Assembly (NCBI GenBank): GCA_001802125.1
Contig: MGZK01000066.1
Coordinates: 1-37,808 of the forward strand
Direction of reading: 5' to 3'
DNA length: 37,808 nucleotides
Source of the DNA: Geobacteraceae bacterium GWC2_55_20
Lineage (GTDB): Bacteria > Desulfobacterota > Desulfuromonadia > Geobacterales > Pseudopelobacteraceae
Below the pieces are notes generated by a model, which made no database searches, was not told the DNA's origin, and saw only the letters and a program-made list of their open reading frames with translations. The position numbers were made by a program, and so were the translations under genes. Below are positions 7,073-15,694 of this stretch, piece after piece (within the stretch, counting starts at the first letter, position 1; each line of letters starts with the position of its first letter).

Positions 7073-8908
7073 TTATTCCGGCAGCAGTCCTTCCATTTCC
7101 GGTTTGAAGATCGCCCAGACCCTCTGCTTCATCCGTGCAAAGAACTCCCTGGTGACAAAAGCGGGCAGGGTTACGTTGGGGTTTGGATTTTCAAAAACCT
7201 GTCCCGGCAGTGTGTACTCATCGTCCTCGTATCCTTGGCGGAGTTCCAGCGCCAGGCCGCGCAGATAGGCGCGACGAACGGCGGTGACAATCTCCTCGGA
7301 AGAAACCTTTAATCCTGTCGCTTCGCCGATCGCCCTGGAAATCAGTTCATGCCCCATGCCGACACCGACAAACTTGCAGAGGCCGATCATGTCATAGCCT
7401 ACCTGCAGGAGGCCCTGGCGGGTAATAACCTCAACCCAGTCATCCAGTCCGGTCTTTCCTTCCTTGGCAAGATACATGTGTGTTCCCATGGACATGTGCC
7501 CACCGGCGATGGCAAAGGCGTAGGCCGGGTTGGTTTCCGGCAGGTAGGCAGGCAGCTCCAGCCCCTTGACATGCATTGCATATGACGTTTCGCCGGTCTG
7601 CTCGGAAAGGCGTTTGACTCCCCGCCCGACCTCACTGAGTTTTCCTCGCCCGGTCCTCACAATCAGTTCCCTGATCTGATCAAACTGTCCGAAGGCGACT
7701 CCATCGCAAAGTGGCTGGTCAGGATGACGGGCATTGTAGTCGAGCACATACGAGATGGTGCTGCCAAGGGAAATGGCGTCCATGCCCAAATAGTCGCATA
7801 GATGGATCAGTTCCGTGACCTGGCGGCTATCGTTGATGCCGATATTTGATCCGAACAGAATCAGCGGCTCGAAGTCGAACTTTGCGGCAAGCGCTCCGCG
7901 GCTGCCGTCGGCATTGCGGTGGTACAGGTTGTTGTGGCAGCGGATGCCGCAACGGAAACAGGCCTCGCTATGGACATCAAAATCCTTTTCTACGTTTGGG
8001 CGGAACAGCCCGGCGACATCTTCATCCCCCTTGGGACGGAAGTTGTTTTCCGGAACCGCGTGAAATGCCTGCAGCACATCAATATTGGCCCAGGTTCCGC
8101 CGTGTCCTCCCTGGCTGACCGGCTGAAACCTGGCTGAACCGCCATTCTTGATGACATCCCGGTTGACGTCGCGCATATCGGGGGTGATTTTGCCCATCTT
8201 GTCGCTGCTTTGAGCTACAATTGCGATCAGGTTTTTGTACCCCATCATGCTTCCCATGCCGCCTCGGCCGGCGAAGCGAGATTTCCCCTCTCCCGACTTC
8301 AGCTGATTATCCGTGCTCAGAATTATCGCACCCATGTAGACACTATTGAAGTTTTCGCCGGCGGGTCCAATCACGGCAAAATGGGCATCCGCATATTCCT
8401 TGTGCAGAGCCATGATTTTTTCGTGACCGGTAAGCCCCAGCAGATGCACGGCAGGTTTGATCTCAACTTGCGGGCCATTTTCACCATCGCTGAAAACGGC
8501 ATATACCGGCGTTGCTGACCGGTTTTCAAAAATGACTTCGTCCAGCCCGGTCCACTTCAGCTTGTTGCCGAAATTTCCGCTTCCGGCAGACCACATGGCC
8601 GATGGAAGCCCCTTCCTGGACTGTTTGAGCGGGCTGTAGGATGAAAAATATGACCTGAGGCCGGTCATTACGGTTGAGCCGGTCAGAATGCCTATGTTGA
8701 GAATAAGCGGGTTTTCCGGGCAGTATGCTTCCGAAATTTTACGTTCTGCCAGGATCTGGTATGATCTGCCGAAGCCGCCCAGGACATCTTCCAGGTTTTT
8801 ACATGGCACATCTTCCTGGGTTGCCGTTCCTGTCTCCAGATCTACGACGCAGCGGCGGTACAATACGGTGGACGGGTCTGTCACCGGGTTCTGACTTAGT
8901 ATGCGCAT
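7073..8908 (-). CDS. Aldehyde:ferredoxin oxidoreductase, tungsten type
   Basis: A 611-residue member of the AOR family, full length. The enzyme oxidises aldehydes to acids and reduces ferredoxin (or the reverse) using a bis-tungstopterin and one [4Fe-4S] cluster. The cluster ligands are visible as C317, C320 and C324 in CFRCGIRC, with the fourth Cys in the C-terminal DMIGLCKFVG motif. The pterin-binding RFAGRGGMGSMMGYKNL segment is at about 211-227 and CDYLGMDAISLG at 371-382. The start ATG has a GGAGCAAGCAC ribosome site. It lies between a MoaD-like carrier gene upstream and an aldehyde dehydrogenase downstream, a context that supports tungsten cofactor use. No separate ferredoxin or NADH-binding subunit is adjacent. 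Confidence 0.93.
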   Translation of the reverse strand: MRILSQNPVTDPSTVLYRRCVVDLETGTATQEDVPCKNLEDVLGGFGRSYQILAERKISEAYCPENPLILNIGILTGSTVMTGLRSYFSSYSPLKQSRKGLPSAMWSAGSGNFGNKLKWTGLDEVIFENRSATPVYAVFSDGENGPQVEIKPAVHLLGLTGHEKIMALHKEYADAHFAVIGPAGENFNSVYMGAIILSTDNQLKSGEGKSRFAGRGGMGSMMGYKNLIAIVAQSSDKMGKITPDMRDVNRDVIKNGGSARFQPVSQGGHGGTWANIDVLQAFHAVPENNFRPKGDEDVAGLFRPNVEKDFDVHSEACFRCGIRCHNNLYHRNADGSRGALAAKFDFEPLILFGSNIGINDSRQVTELIHLCDYLGMDAISLGSTISYVLDYNARHPDQPLCDGVAFGQFDQIRELIVRTGRGKLSEVGRGVKRLSEQTGETSYAMHVKGLELPAYLPETNPAYAFAIAGGHMSMGTHMYLAKEGKTGLDDWVEVITRQGLLQVGYDMIGLCKFVGVGMGHELISRAIGEATGLKVSSEEIVTAVRRAYLRGLALELRQGYEDDEYTLPGQVFENPNPNVTLPAFVTREFFARMKQRVWAIFKPEMEGLLPE

Positions 8909-8986
8909 GTGCTTGCTCCTTTTGATGAATTACTCACCATGGCTTTACGTTAGCTCGGTGTTAGACCAGCGTCCAACCGGAGTGGG

Positions 8987-9208
8987 TCAGCCGCCGTCAA
9001 GCATGGGAAGTAGGGAAACCGTGTCGCCGTTTTGCACCACTTCTTCAAGCGGTACATGATATCCGTTTTTCAAGCGGATAAGGTATTCCGATGGAATACC
9101 GAGGTCCGTTACGATGGTTTGAATTGTGCTGCTGTCCGGATACTCACGTACTGCAGAGTGGAATCGTCCGATGCATAAAGAACCATATAGTTTAACGGTA
9201 ATCTGCAT
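8987..9208 (-). CDS. MoaD/ThiS-like sulfur carrier protein
   Basis: A 73-residue beta-grasp protein ending in the diagnostic Gly-Gly (LLPMLDGG). It begins MQITVKLYGSL, a typical MoaD strand. Such proteins are adenylated and thiocarboxylated at the terminal glycine and donate sulfur to the dithiolene of molybdopterin or tungstopterin. Because the next gene encodes a tungsten-type aldehyde oxidoreductase, a dedicated pterin carrier is the likely role. The gap to that gene is 78 bases. It is the first gene of the operon. Confidence 0.85.
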   Translation of the reverse strand: MQITVKLYGSLCIGRFHSAVREYPDSSTIQTIVTDLGIPSEYLIRLKNGYHVPLEEVVQNGDTVSLLPMLDGG

Positions 9209-9490
9209 TCGCTATTTCCTGACAGACATCTTGGAAATCAGTAAAGGTAATGCTTAAAACGAAGTGTTTCGAGTTCATTTCGGGAACACCTCGCGGATGT
9301 TCCGGTCCTCTACATGTACTTGATGTTGCCGACCCAAGTCCCGGTTCGTTGATCACAATTATCCGGGATTTTGCATCAACATGTGAACAATTGCAATCAT
9401 CTAAAGAAATATCATGAGCTAAAAAAAATTAAATGTGACATTGGTGCTGGTGCGGAGATGATTCATTGCCATGGATTGTAAGCCTTTAAA
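9209..9490 (-). promoter_or_regulatory. Leader/upstream region of the aldehyde oxidoreductase operon
   Basis: No gene is visible here. On the minus strand two hairpins can form: a six-base stem TCCCGG/CCGGGA (9339-9368) and a six-base stem GGAACA/TGTTCC (9283-9303), both before the MoaD-like gene. A TTGCA...TGCAA pair of half-sites lies near 9370-9395. I see no convincing sigma-54 site and cannot match the leader to a named riboswitch such as the Moco motif. Confidence 0.3.
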
Positions 9491-9518
9491 CAAAAAAAGC
9501 TGCCTGATTGCAGGCAGC
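9491..9518 (-). terminator. Rho-independent terminator after the small membrane protein gene
   Basis: GCTGCCTG (9499-9506) and CAGGCAGC (9511-9518) form an eight-base stem with a four-base loop. On the minus strand it is followed by seven T residues. It ends the transcript of the gene at 9554-9760. Confidence 0.85.
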
Positions 9519-9553
9519 CTTGCGATGACTGGATAAAACATACTATTTCACTT

Positions 9554-9760
9554 TCAGTGCTTTTTGCTGAAATCCCTGAAAGAGCCTTTGGGCGGAGGCG
9601 GTAACGGTCGCTTGGGAGTAGTGCTGTCCCAGATCATCTTGGACAGGCTCTTCTCAACCGGTGACATTACCAGCGCCAGCAGGAAAATCAGAAAAAAGGC
9701 CATGGTAAATATGAGCAACATGCCGAAAGACACGACAATCGCTTCCAAAACAACAGGCAT
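9554..9760 (-). CDS. Small membrane protein, unknown function
   Basis: A 68-residue protein with one long hydrophobic segment (about residues 6-33, LLIFTMAFFLIFLLALVM) followed by a charged, proline-rich tail (PKRPLPPPPKG). I do not recognise a family. The gene is supported by a good GGAGG ribosome site five bases before the ATG and by a clean terminator right after the stop. It is divergent from the resB gene, from which it is separated by 213 bases. A role near the membrane cytochrome-assembly machinery is possible but only a guess. Confidence 0.6.
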   Translation of the reverse strand: MPVVLEAIVVSFGMLLIFTMAFFLIFLLALVMSPVEKSLSKMIWDSTTPKRPLPPPPKGSFRDFSKKH

Positions 9761-9973
9761 GACCGCCTCCAGTGGATTCCATCAGAGTTTACAGCTCTTA
9801 CACAGTTTAATTATACATGATGAATTTGAAAATGAAAGCTCTGATTGCGCATGAACAAAGAGTTGGCTGCGCCAAAAAAAATGGTGCATTTTTTTTTAAT
9901 TTTGGGGTATTGTCTCAAAGTTAAAAAGTAGCATTTCATAGCAGTCACAATTTATATACGCCGGGAGAAAGCA

Positions 9974-11338
9974 TTGGCAACCAACGAACGAAGCTTTGTA
10001 GAGACCGTCTGGGATTTTTTCTGTTCACTTAAGCTTACCCTCTTTTTGCTGATTTCATTGGCGCTCACATCCATAATCGGTACTGTCCTGCCGCAGGGGC
10101 AATTGCCCCCGGAATATGTGGCCCAGATCAGTCCCACCAAGCTGCAGATATATTCAAAGCTTGGTTTTTTCGACATGTATCACTCCTGGTGGTTCATATC
10201 CCTGTTGTACATATTCAGCCTCAATCTGGTTTCCTGTTCCATCAAGCGTCTTCCGCATGTGTTCAAGTTTGTCAGTGAACCCACCCTGGTTTTAACTGAA
10301 TCCGCACGTAATGCCTATTCACTGAGAAGAGAGATAGCCGTATCGGGACCGATGGAAAAATGCCGTGAAAGTCTGGCCGCGTTTCTTGGCGCGGAGTTTT
10401 CTTCGCCGGTTGTGACGGAGCATAACGGCGAGCTACATCTTTTTTCCCAGAAGAGTGCCTGGTCGCGATTGGGCGTGTATGTAGTTCATCTGAGTATTCT
10501 GGTTATTTTTGTGGGCGCTATTATCGGTTCGTTATCCGGATATAAAGGGTTTGTCTCGATTGTTGAGGGGACCAGCATTAATACGGTTGAAGGGCGAAAC
10601 GGTAACCAGATACCGCTTGGGTTCGAGGTGCTCTGTGAAAAATTTAGTGTTGATTTCTATGCCACGGGTGCTCCCAAGGAATTCAGGAGCATATTGACCG
10701 TTCTGGAGAACGGCAAACCTGTACCGGGATATTCACAGGTAAAGGTAATCGTCAATCACCCCCTCACCTACAAGGGAATCACCTTTTATCAATCCAGCTA
10801 TGGACAGGCCTCCGAAGGGAGTGAACATTACATTACCGTAACTCCCCGTTCCGGTGGTACTCCTGAAAAAATTGCGGTTCATGAAGGCGCAGCGGTGACA
10901 CTTGCTGATGGAACCATGGTCAAGCTGCTGGAGGCAACCCAGGAAGTTCGAGAGTTTGCGCCCGGTTTTTCAGGTCCGGCAGCCAGGATAGAGGTTACGC
11001 GCAAAGGCGCCACACCACAGACTTTCATTATATTCAAGGATTTCCCGGAAATGAATGCACAGCGTGGAGATGCGCTGATTTTTGGTTATGATGGGACAAA
11101 CGCCCGAATGTATACCGGTCTTCAAGTCGCCAAGGATCCGGGGGTTTGGGTTGTCTGGCTCGGATGCACGCTGATGGTGGTCGGTCTCTATATCGCCTTC
11201 TTTATGTCTCACAAGCGGATCTGGCTTGTAATATCCAAGGGGCATGCCCGTATCTACGGCAATGCCAGCAAGAATCAGGCGGCTTTCGAGATGCAGTTCG
11301 ATGCAATTGCAGAGAAGTTTCAAAAGTTGAAAATTTAG
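9974..11338 (+). CDS. resB: ResB-like cytochrome c biogenesis protein
   Basis: A 454-residue membrane protein of the ResB/Ccs1 family, which with CcsA/ResC exports haem and attaches it to apocytochromes c (System II). Hydrophobic segments are at about 18-40, 68-88, 165-187 and 388-410, with a large outside loop between the third and fourth. The family features LFLLISLALTSIIGTVLPQG and WWFISLLYIFSLNLVSC are present, as is the haem-ligand type WSRLGVYVVHLSIL segment. The start is a TTG at 9974 with GGGAG six bases upstream; no ATG fits the N-terminus. It is the first gene of the cytochrome locus and 16 bases before ccsA. Such a dedicated pair next to multiheme cytochromes suggests assembly of these particular proteins. 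Confidence 0.92.
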   Translation: MATNERSFVETVWDFFCSLKLTLFLLISLALTSIIGTVLPQGQLPPEYVAQISPTKLQIYSKLGFFDMYHSWWFISLLYIFSLNLVSCSIKRLPHVFKFVSEPTLVLTESARNAYSLRREIAVSGPMEKCRESLAAFLGAEFSSPVVTEHNGELHLFSQKSAWSRLGVYVVHLSILVIFVGAIIGSLSGYKGFVSIVEGTSINTVEGRNGNQIPLGFEVLCEKFSVDFYATGAPKEFRSILTVLENGKPVPGYSQVKVIVNHPLTYKGITFYQSSYGQASEGSEHYITVTPRSGGTPEKIAVHEGAAVTLADGTMVKLLEATQEVREFAPGFSGPAARIEVTRKGATPQTFIIFKDFPEMNAQRGDALIFGYDGTNARMYTGLQVAKDPGVWVVWLGCTLMVVGLYIAFFMSHKRIWLVISKGHARIYGNASKNQAAFEMQFDAIAEKFQKLKI

Positions 11339-11354
11339 CGGAGGATAACTGTTC

Positions 11355-12212
11355 ATGACCAGTTCCATGTTTTTTAATGTCGCAACAATCGCCTACTTGA
11401 TTTCCATGATCGTATTCTTTGCATTTCTTGCCGGTAGAAACAAAACCATCGGCTTTGCCGGGAGTTTGATTGCATATGCCGGGCTTGCGGTTCACACCCT
11501 GGCAATCGGTCTGCGCTGGAAGGAATCGTACGATATGGGAGTCGGTCATGCACCGATGTCCAACCTGTACGAGTCGATAGTTTTTTTTGCATGGACGATT
11601 GTTCTGTTGTTCGCCTATATCGATCTGAAATATAAATACCGTATTATCGGCGCGTTTGTTATCCCGTTTGCACTGTTGGGCATGGCTTGGGCACAGCTTG
11701 GGATGAATACCGGAATTGAACCCCTGGTTCCTGCTCTGCAGAGCAACTGGCTGTTGTACCATGTCATCACCTGCTTCCTCGGATATGCAGCGTTTGCCGT
11801 TGCCTGTGGCATTTCAATCATGTATCTGATAAAGGCGGCGCTTGAAGGTAACGATTCTTCCGCGCAGGCCGGCGGTTTGATGTCCATGTTTCCACCTCTT
11901 AAAGTGCTGGACGATCTCAACTACCGCGCAATCATGATCGGTTTCCCGCTGTTGACGCTCGGCATCATTACCGGTGCCGCCTGGGCCAATTATGCCTGGG
12001 GTACATACTGGAGCTGGGATCCAAAGGAGACCTGGTCTCTGATCGTATGGTTCGTATATGCCGCGTTCCTGCATGCCCGTTTCACCAGGGGCTGGGTTGG
12101 CAAGCGGGCCGCCTGGCTTTCGGTGATCGGATTTGCGGCAACCATCTTCTGCTATCTGGGAGTCAACCTGTTCCTCTCCGGTCTTCACAGTTACGGCGGT
12201 TCAAAAATGTAA
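11355..12212 (+). CDS. ccsA: CcsA/ResC-like cytochrome c biogenesis protein
   Basis: A 285-residue polytopic membrane protein, the haem-handling partner of ResB in System II cytochrome c assembly. The tryptophan-rich haem-binding (WWD) domain is clear at residues 210-227, WANYAWGTYWSWDPKETW. Conserved histidines that could ligate haem are H47 (LAVHTLAIGLRW), H136 (LLYHVITC) and H240 (FLHAR). About eight transmembrane segments are predicted by eye. The ATG at 11355 has an AGCGGAGGA ribosome site. It sits directly after resB and 16 bases before the next cytochrome gene, so the three are probably cotranscribed. Confidence 0.93.
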   Translation: MTSSMFFNVATIAYLISMIVFFAFLAGRNKTIGFAGSLIAYAGLAVHTLAIGLRWKESYDMGVGHAPMSNLYESIVFFAWTIVLLFAYIDLKYKYRIIGAFVIPFALLGMAWAQLGMNTGIEPLVPALQSNWLLYHVITCFLGYAAFAVACGISIMYLIKAALEGNDSSAQAGGLMSMFPPLKVLDDLNYRAIMIGFPLLTLGIITGAAWANYAWGTYWSWDPKETWSLIVWFVYAAFLHARFTRGWVGKRAAWLSVIGFAATIFCYLGVNLFLSGLHSYGGSKM

Positions 12213-12228
12213 AGGGGTACGTTCCAAC

Positions 12229-13248
12229 GTGAACAATGCATCCACAAAAATCATCTGTTTGAGCTTTGCGGTTCTTGCTGGAATATCCGGCGTCCTGCTT
12301 GTGTCACAAGAACGCCCGGCAGAGGCCGCCGGAGAAATGAACTGTGGATGCCACCCCAACAAGGCTGATAAATCGTTTACCCATAAGCCGGTAAAAGACG
12401 GGGAGTGTTCTTCCTGTCATAAACCGTCCGATCAAAAGCATCCCAAAGTCAAGAAGGGTGCCTTTTTGCTGACCGACAACGGCAAGGCAGGTCTCTGCAA
12501 CGAGTGCCATGAACGCAAGGACATCAAAAAATATGTCCATGGGCCGGTCGCTTCGGGTGATTGTCTTGATTGTCATGATGTCCATCAGGGCGACAACAAG
12601 TTCCAGCTGAAAGAATCAGGCGTGGCTCTTTGTTACATGTGCCACGACAAGACAAAGCTGGGCAGAAAATTCCCTCATCCTCCCATCGCCGAAGGCAAGT
12701 GTCTCGATTGCCACGATCCGCACCAGTCTGACAATAAGTATATATTGAAAGCGGATGGATCAGACCTTTGCATCATGTGCCATGACAAATCGATGTTTAC
12801 CGGAAAATCCATACACGGACCGGTAGCAACCGGCGAATGTTCGGCATGTCACGTGACACACGGCACGCAATATCCGCACCTGTTGAAACATAGTTTTCCC
12901 GAAGATTTTTATACCCCGTTCAACAAATCGCAGTTTGAACTCTGCTTTAAATGTCATTCCGCCTCTATTGCCGATGATCAGCGCACCGGCGCCGCAACCG
13001 GTTTCAGAAACGGAATGTTCAATCTGCATTTTCTTCATGTCAACAAGGCAGACAAAGGCAGGTCGTGCAAGGTCTGCCATGACCCTCACGCTTCAAGCCA
13101 ACCTAAGCTTATATCCAGTAAAGTCAGCGGGTTTGGGCGTTGGCGTATACCTATCCGTTATACCAAAAATGACGTTGGCGGAACCTGTGTAGTTGGGTGT
13201 CACAAACCGAAATCGTATAACAGGATAGACCCGGTTGTGAACCCGTAG
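12229..13248 (+). CDS. Multiheme c-type cytochrome (9 canonical plus 2 variant haem motifs)
   Basis: A 339-residue periplasmic or outer-surface cytochrome with a signal peptide (residues 1 to about 35, cleavage near AEA-AGE). Nine CxxCH motifs are visible (CSSCH, CNECH, CLDCH, CYMCH, CLDCH, CIMCH, CSACH, CFKCH, CKVCH), arranged as doubled-CxxCH repeats with intervening HGP/HQ histidines for bis-His ligation. Two variants flank them: CGCH just after the signal peptide and CVVGCH near the C-terminus. An upstream in-frame ATG (12133) would lie inside ccsA. The GTG at 12229, after AAAGGGG, gives a sensible signal peptide and is preferred. Likely carries electrons from the inner membrane toward the cell surface. 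Confidence 0.9.
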   Translation: MNNASTKIICLSFAVLAGISGVLLVSQERPAEAAGEMNCGCHPNKADKSFTHKPVKDGECSSCHKPSDQKHPKVKKGAFLLTDNGKAGLCNECHERKDIKKYVHGPVASGDCLDCHDVHQGDNKFQLKESGVALCYMCHDKTKLGRKFPHPPIAEGKCLDCHDPHQSDNKYILKADGSDLCIMCHDKSMFTGKSIHGPVATGECSACHVTHGTQYPHLLKHSFPEDFYTPFNKSQFELCFKCHSASIADDQRTGAATGFRNGMFNLHFLHVNKADKGRSCKVCHDPHASSQPKLISSKVSGFGRWRIPIRYTKNDVGGTCVVGCHKPKSYNRIDPVVNP

Positions 13249-13291
13249 CACCGTTAATCCGGGCATTCCTGAACTTTTCAAGGAGAGTACG

Positions 13292-14281
13292 ATGCTGAAG
13301 CGTGTAGTGCTTGTCATATCGGTTGTAGCGCTTTTAATGGTTACAACGGCCCAGGCTGCAATTGATTTTATTTATCCCGCCCAAAACAGTTCCGTCACCA
13401 CTTCTGGGCATCTTATATTCAAACTAAATCAGAATGACATAACTTCACTGCGTATAACACTAAACGGTGTTGCCGGCGAATCCGTGGATGTAGGCATGCC
13501 GGAGTACCGCAAGCTGTTCCAGGACTTTTTCATCGCTCAATCGCTGTGGGATCAAGGGGCAAATAAAGTTGTAGTTGATCTCTTCAAGGGGGGGCAAAAG
13601 GTCGAGTCCGCAAGTCTCTCGGTCTTTTTTGTGCCGGAAGGAAGCTCTCAAAAGGTTCCTCCGGAATATTCGCCCGTTGTTATGCACCGTCCCGAGAGTG
13701 AAAGGCTCTGCCAGTCATGTCATAACATGAATCCGACACCGGCCCAGATGAACAGCAGTATTGAAAAGGAAAATCCATGTTATGCCTGTCATAAGAAACT
13801 GCTGTCGGTAAAATATGTGCATGGACCGGCCGGAACCTACTCCTGCGGTTATTGCCATGCAAGTAAAGGTAACCCGAAACATTCCGTTGCCAAGCGGGAA
13901 GCGGCGCTCTGTTACGAGTGCCATGCCGATATGGCGGTTCAGATCAAAAAGAAAAAATACGTCCATGGTCCGATTGAAGCGGGTATGTGTGAGGCCTGTC
14001 ATGAAGCCCACGGCAGTCAGAATGAGTTTCAGCTTAAAAAGCCTATCAACGAGTTGTGTCTTTCGTGCCATGGGCATATTGCCAACCAGAAGCATGTAGT
14101 CATGACAACAACCGGAGAAGGGCACCCTCTGTCCGGAAGGAAGGACCCTTTACGTGCCGGCAGTGGCAAGCAGATGAGCTGTATCTCATGCCATGCTCCC
14201 CATGGCGGAAGCGTACGGTATTTCTTCTTCAATAACGTGGAAGACCGTATGGCGCTTTGTCAGGCCTGTCACAATAAATAA
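13292..14281 (+). CDS. Octaheme c-type cytochrome with N-terminal beta domain
   Basis: A 329-residue exported cytochrome. A signal peptide ends near TAQA-AIDF. Residues 24-130 look like an all-beta, Ig-like domain (IDFIYPAQNSSV, VFFVPEGS) without haem motifs. The C-terminal part carries eight CxxCH motifs (CQSCH, CYACH, CGYCH, CYECH, CEACH, CLSCH, CISCH, CQACH) in paired-CxxCH arrangement, the last one three residues from the end. The ATG at 13292 has an AAGGAGAGTACG ribosome site. It follows the 9/11-heme cytochrome by 43 bases. It probably forms part of the same electron-transfer chain to the outside, with the beta domain perhaps docking to a partner. Confidence 0.92.
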   Translation: MLKRVVLVISVVALLMVTTAQAAIDFIYPAQNSSVTTSGHLIFKLNQNDITSLRITLNGVAGESVDVGMPEYRKLFQDFFIAQSLWDQGANKVVVDLFKGGQKVESASLSVFFVPEGSSQKVPPEYSPVVMHRPESERLCQSCHNMNPTPAQMNSSIEKENPCYACHKKLLSVKYVHGPAGTYSCGYCHASKGNPKHSVAKREAALCYECHADMAVQIKKKKYVHGPIEAGMCEACHEAHGSQNEFQLKKPINELCLSCHGHIANQKHVVMTTTGEGHPLSGRKDPLRAGSGKQMSCISCHAPHGGSVRYFFFNNVEDRMALCQACHNK

Positions 14282-14298
14282 ACGACTGGAGTTTATAA

Positions 14299-15396
14299 AT
14301 GGGAAAGTTCTTAAAGTTAATTTCAGCAGGACTGCTTGCCGCTTCTCTATTAACGGCATGTGCTTCAACCGGGCCTGTCGTCAAGAAGCGTCTGTTTTGG
14401 CCGCCACCACCCGATGACCCCAAAATCGAGTGGTTGGCCACCTATTACAACGATGCCGACCTGAGAGGGGGGTCATCGTTGATGCGGGATCTGGTGGGTG
14501 AGCAGAGTGAGTTGGGGTTTATCTCTCCTCTGTTCATTGGTGGTAATTCCGAAGATAAATTGGTGGTCAGCGACCCTGGGCAGAACGCCTTTGTTGTTCT
14601 TGATCTTAACAAGAAAACCTTCGATGTGCTGGGTAGTTCCGTCATGGCCGGTAGCACCGCCAAACCGACCGGAGTCGCATTTGATGGCAAAGGCTTGATT
14701 TATGCCGGTGATGACAGAAGCTGCAAAGTATATGTCGTCAATAACGAGAACAAGGTACTCCAGGTTTTGGATCTGTCGGCTGATGTCAAATCGGTGGGCG
14801 CATTTGCCATCGATAAAATGCGGGGGCATCTGATCGTGCCTGATGCTAACTCCCATAAGATCGCCATATTCTCTCTGGAGGGCAAGCTTCTGAACAGTTT
14901 TGGCAAAAAAGGCGGGCAGGATGGCGAGTTTAATTATCCGGTCGGCGCTGCTCTGGATAGTCAGGGTAACATCTATATATCCGATTCATTCAATGCCAGA
15001 GTACAGATCTTTTCACCGGAAGGCGTTTTTATGTCCAAGTTTGGCATGCGTGGTGACGCTGTGGGTGATTTTGGGATTATCAAAGGACTGGCGCTGGATA
15101 GCGACGATCATATCTATGTTGTTGATGCCCGCTACAGTCGCATGCAGGTATTCAGTTCAAAAGGAGAAGTGTTGATCTCAATCGGAGCGCCATATTCCCA
15201 AACTCAGGGTGAAACCGTGGTTGCCGGCGGTTTTCTGCTTCCACAGGGGATATATATTGATGCGCACGATCGTATCTATGTAGCGGACATGGGCAACAGG
15301 CGGCTTCAGGTTTTCCAATATATGAATGAACGGGAACTTAAAAAATACCATCTTGATAAAGATCCGGGTGGCGGCGGAAAAACACCCGCTAAATAG
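14299..15396 (+). CDS. NHL-repeat lipoprotein (first copy)
   Basis: A 365-residue lipoprotein: signal peptide with lipobox LLTAC (Cys21), then the motif FWPPPPDDPKIEWL, then six-bladed propeller-type NHL repeats such as GEFNYPVGAALDSQGNIYISD and LQGIYIDAHDRIYVADMGN-like segments, the last reading ADMGNRRLQVFQYM. NHL lipoproteins often scaffold protein assemblies in the periplasm or at the outer membrane and accompany multiheme cytochrome genes in Geobacter. It starts 17 bases after the octaheme gene with a weak GACTGGAG ribosome site. A paralogue with the same proline motif lies at 16476-17552, on the other side of the tetraheme cytochrome gene. Confidence 0.9.
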   Translation: MGKFLKLISAGLLAASLLTACASTGPVVKKRLFWPPPPDDPKIEWLATYYNDADLRGGSSLMRDLVGEQSELGFISPLFIGGNSEDKLVVSDPGQNAFVVLDLNKKTFDVLGSSVMAGSTAKPTGVAFDGKGLIYAGDDRSCKVYVVNNENKVLQVLDLSADVKSVGAFAIDKMRGHLIVPDANSHKIAIFSLEGKLLNSFGKKGGQDGEFNYPVGAALDSQGNIYISDSFNARVQIFSPEGVFMSKFGMRGDAVGDFGIIKGLALDSDDHIYVVDARYSRMQVFSSKGEVLISIGAPYSQTQGETVVAGGFLLPQGIYIDAHDRIYVADMGNRRLQVFQYMNERELKKYHLDKDPGGGGKTPAK

Positions 15397-15506
15397 CAAT
15401 GTCCATGACCGGCAAGTGCGGCTATTTGCGGAGTCGTCTTGATTTTGCTAATACTTACCTGCTTGTAACAATCAAGAATTACAGAGTATTTCAATCGAAA
15501 CCGTTT

Positions 15507-15522
15507 TGGCATATAGATTGCT
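15507..15522 (+). promoter_or_regulatory. Sigma-54 promoter upstream of the tetraheme cytochrome gene
   Basis: TGGCATATAGATTGCT matches the -24/-12 consensus TGGCAC-N5-TTGCW, with GG (15508-15509) and GC (15520-15521) exactly ten bases apart. Transcription would begin near 15533, leaving a leader of about 160 bases. No enhancer site was identified. Confidence 0.72.
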
Positions 15523-15632
15523 GTTAGTCTGAATTGAATCTTTGAATGGTGTTACTGTTAGAGCCAATATCTGGAATGATTTCGATTGAAAGGAGGTTTG
15601 CTGGATTGATAGGTTAATGAATGATTGCTGCA

Positions 15633-15648
15633 GCAGGCTCAGGCCTGC
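15633..15648 (+). other. Hairpin in the leader of the tetraheme cytochrome gene
   Basis: GCAGGC-TCAG-GCCTGC is a perfect six-base stem with a four-base loop, 47 bases before the start codon and inside the leader predicted from the sigma-54 promoter. It could affect mRNA stability or translation. No known riboswitch core is present around it. Confidence 0.35.
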
Positions 15649-15694
15649 ACATCCGGTTTAGATCAAATTTTTAACAAATGAAAGGAAACAAAAA

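Noticed and set aside
9209-9490. Sigma-54 promoter for the aldehyde oxidoreductase operon
   Set aside because: No GG-N10-GC pair in a proper context was found on the minus strand.
15533-15694. c-di-GMP (GEMM) riboswitch in the leader of the tetraheme cytochrome gene
   Set aside because: I looked for the conserved GEMM core and did not find it; only one simple hairpin is present.
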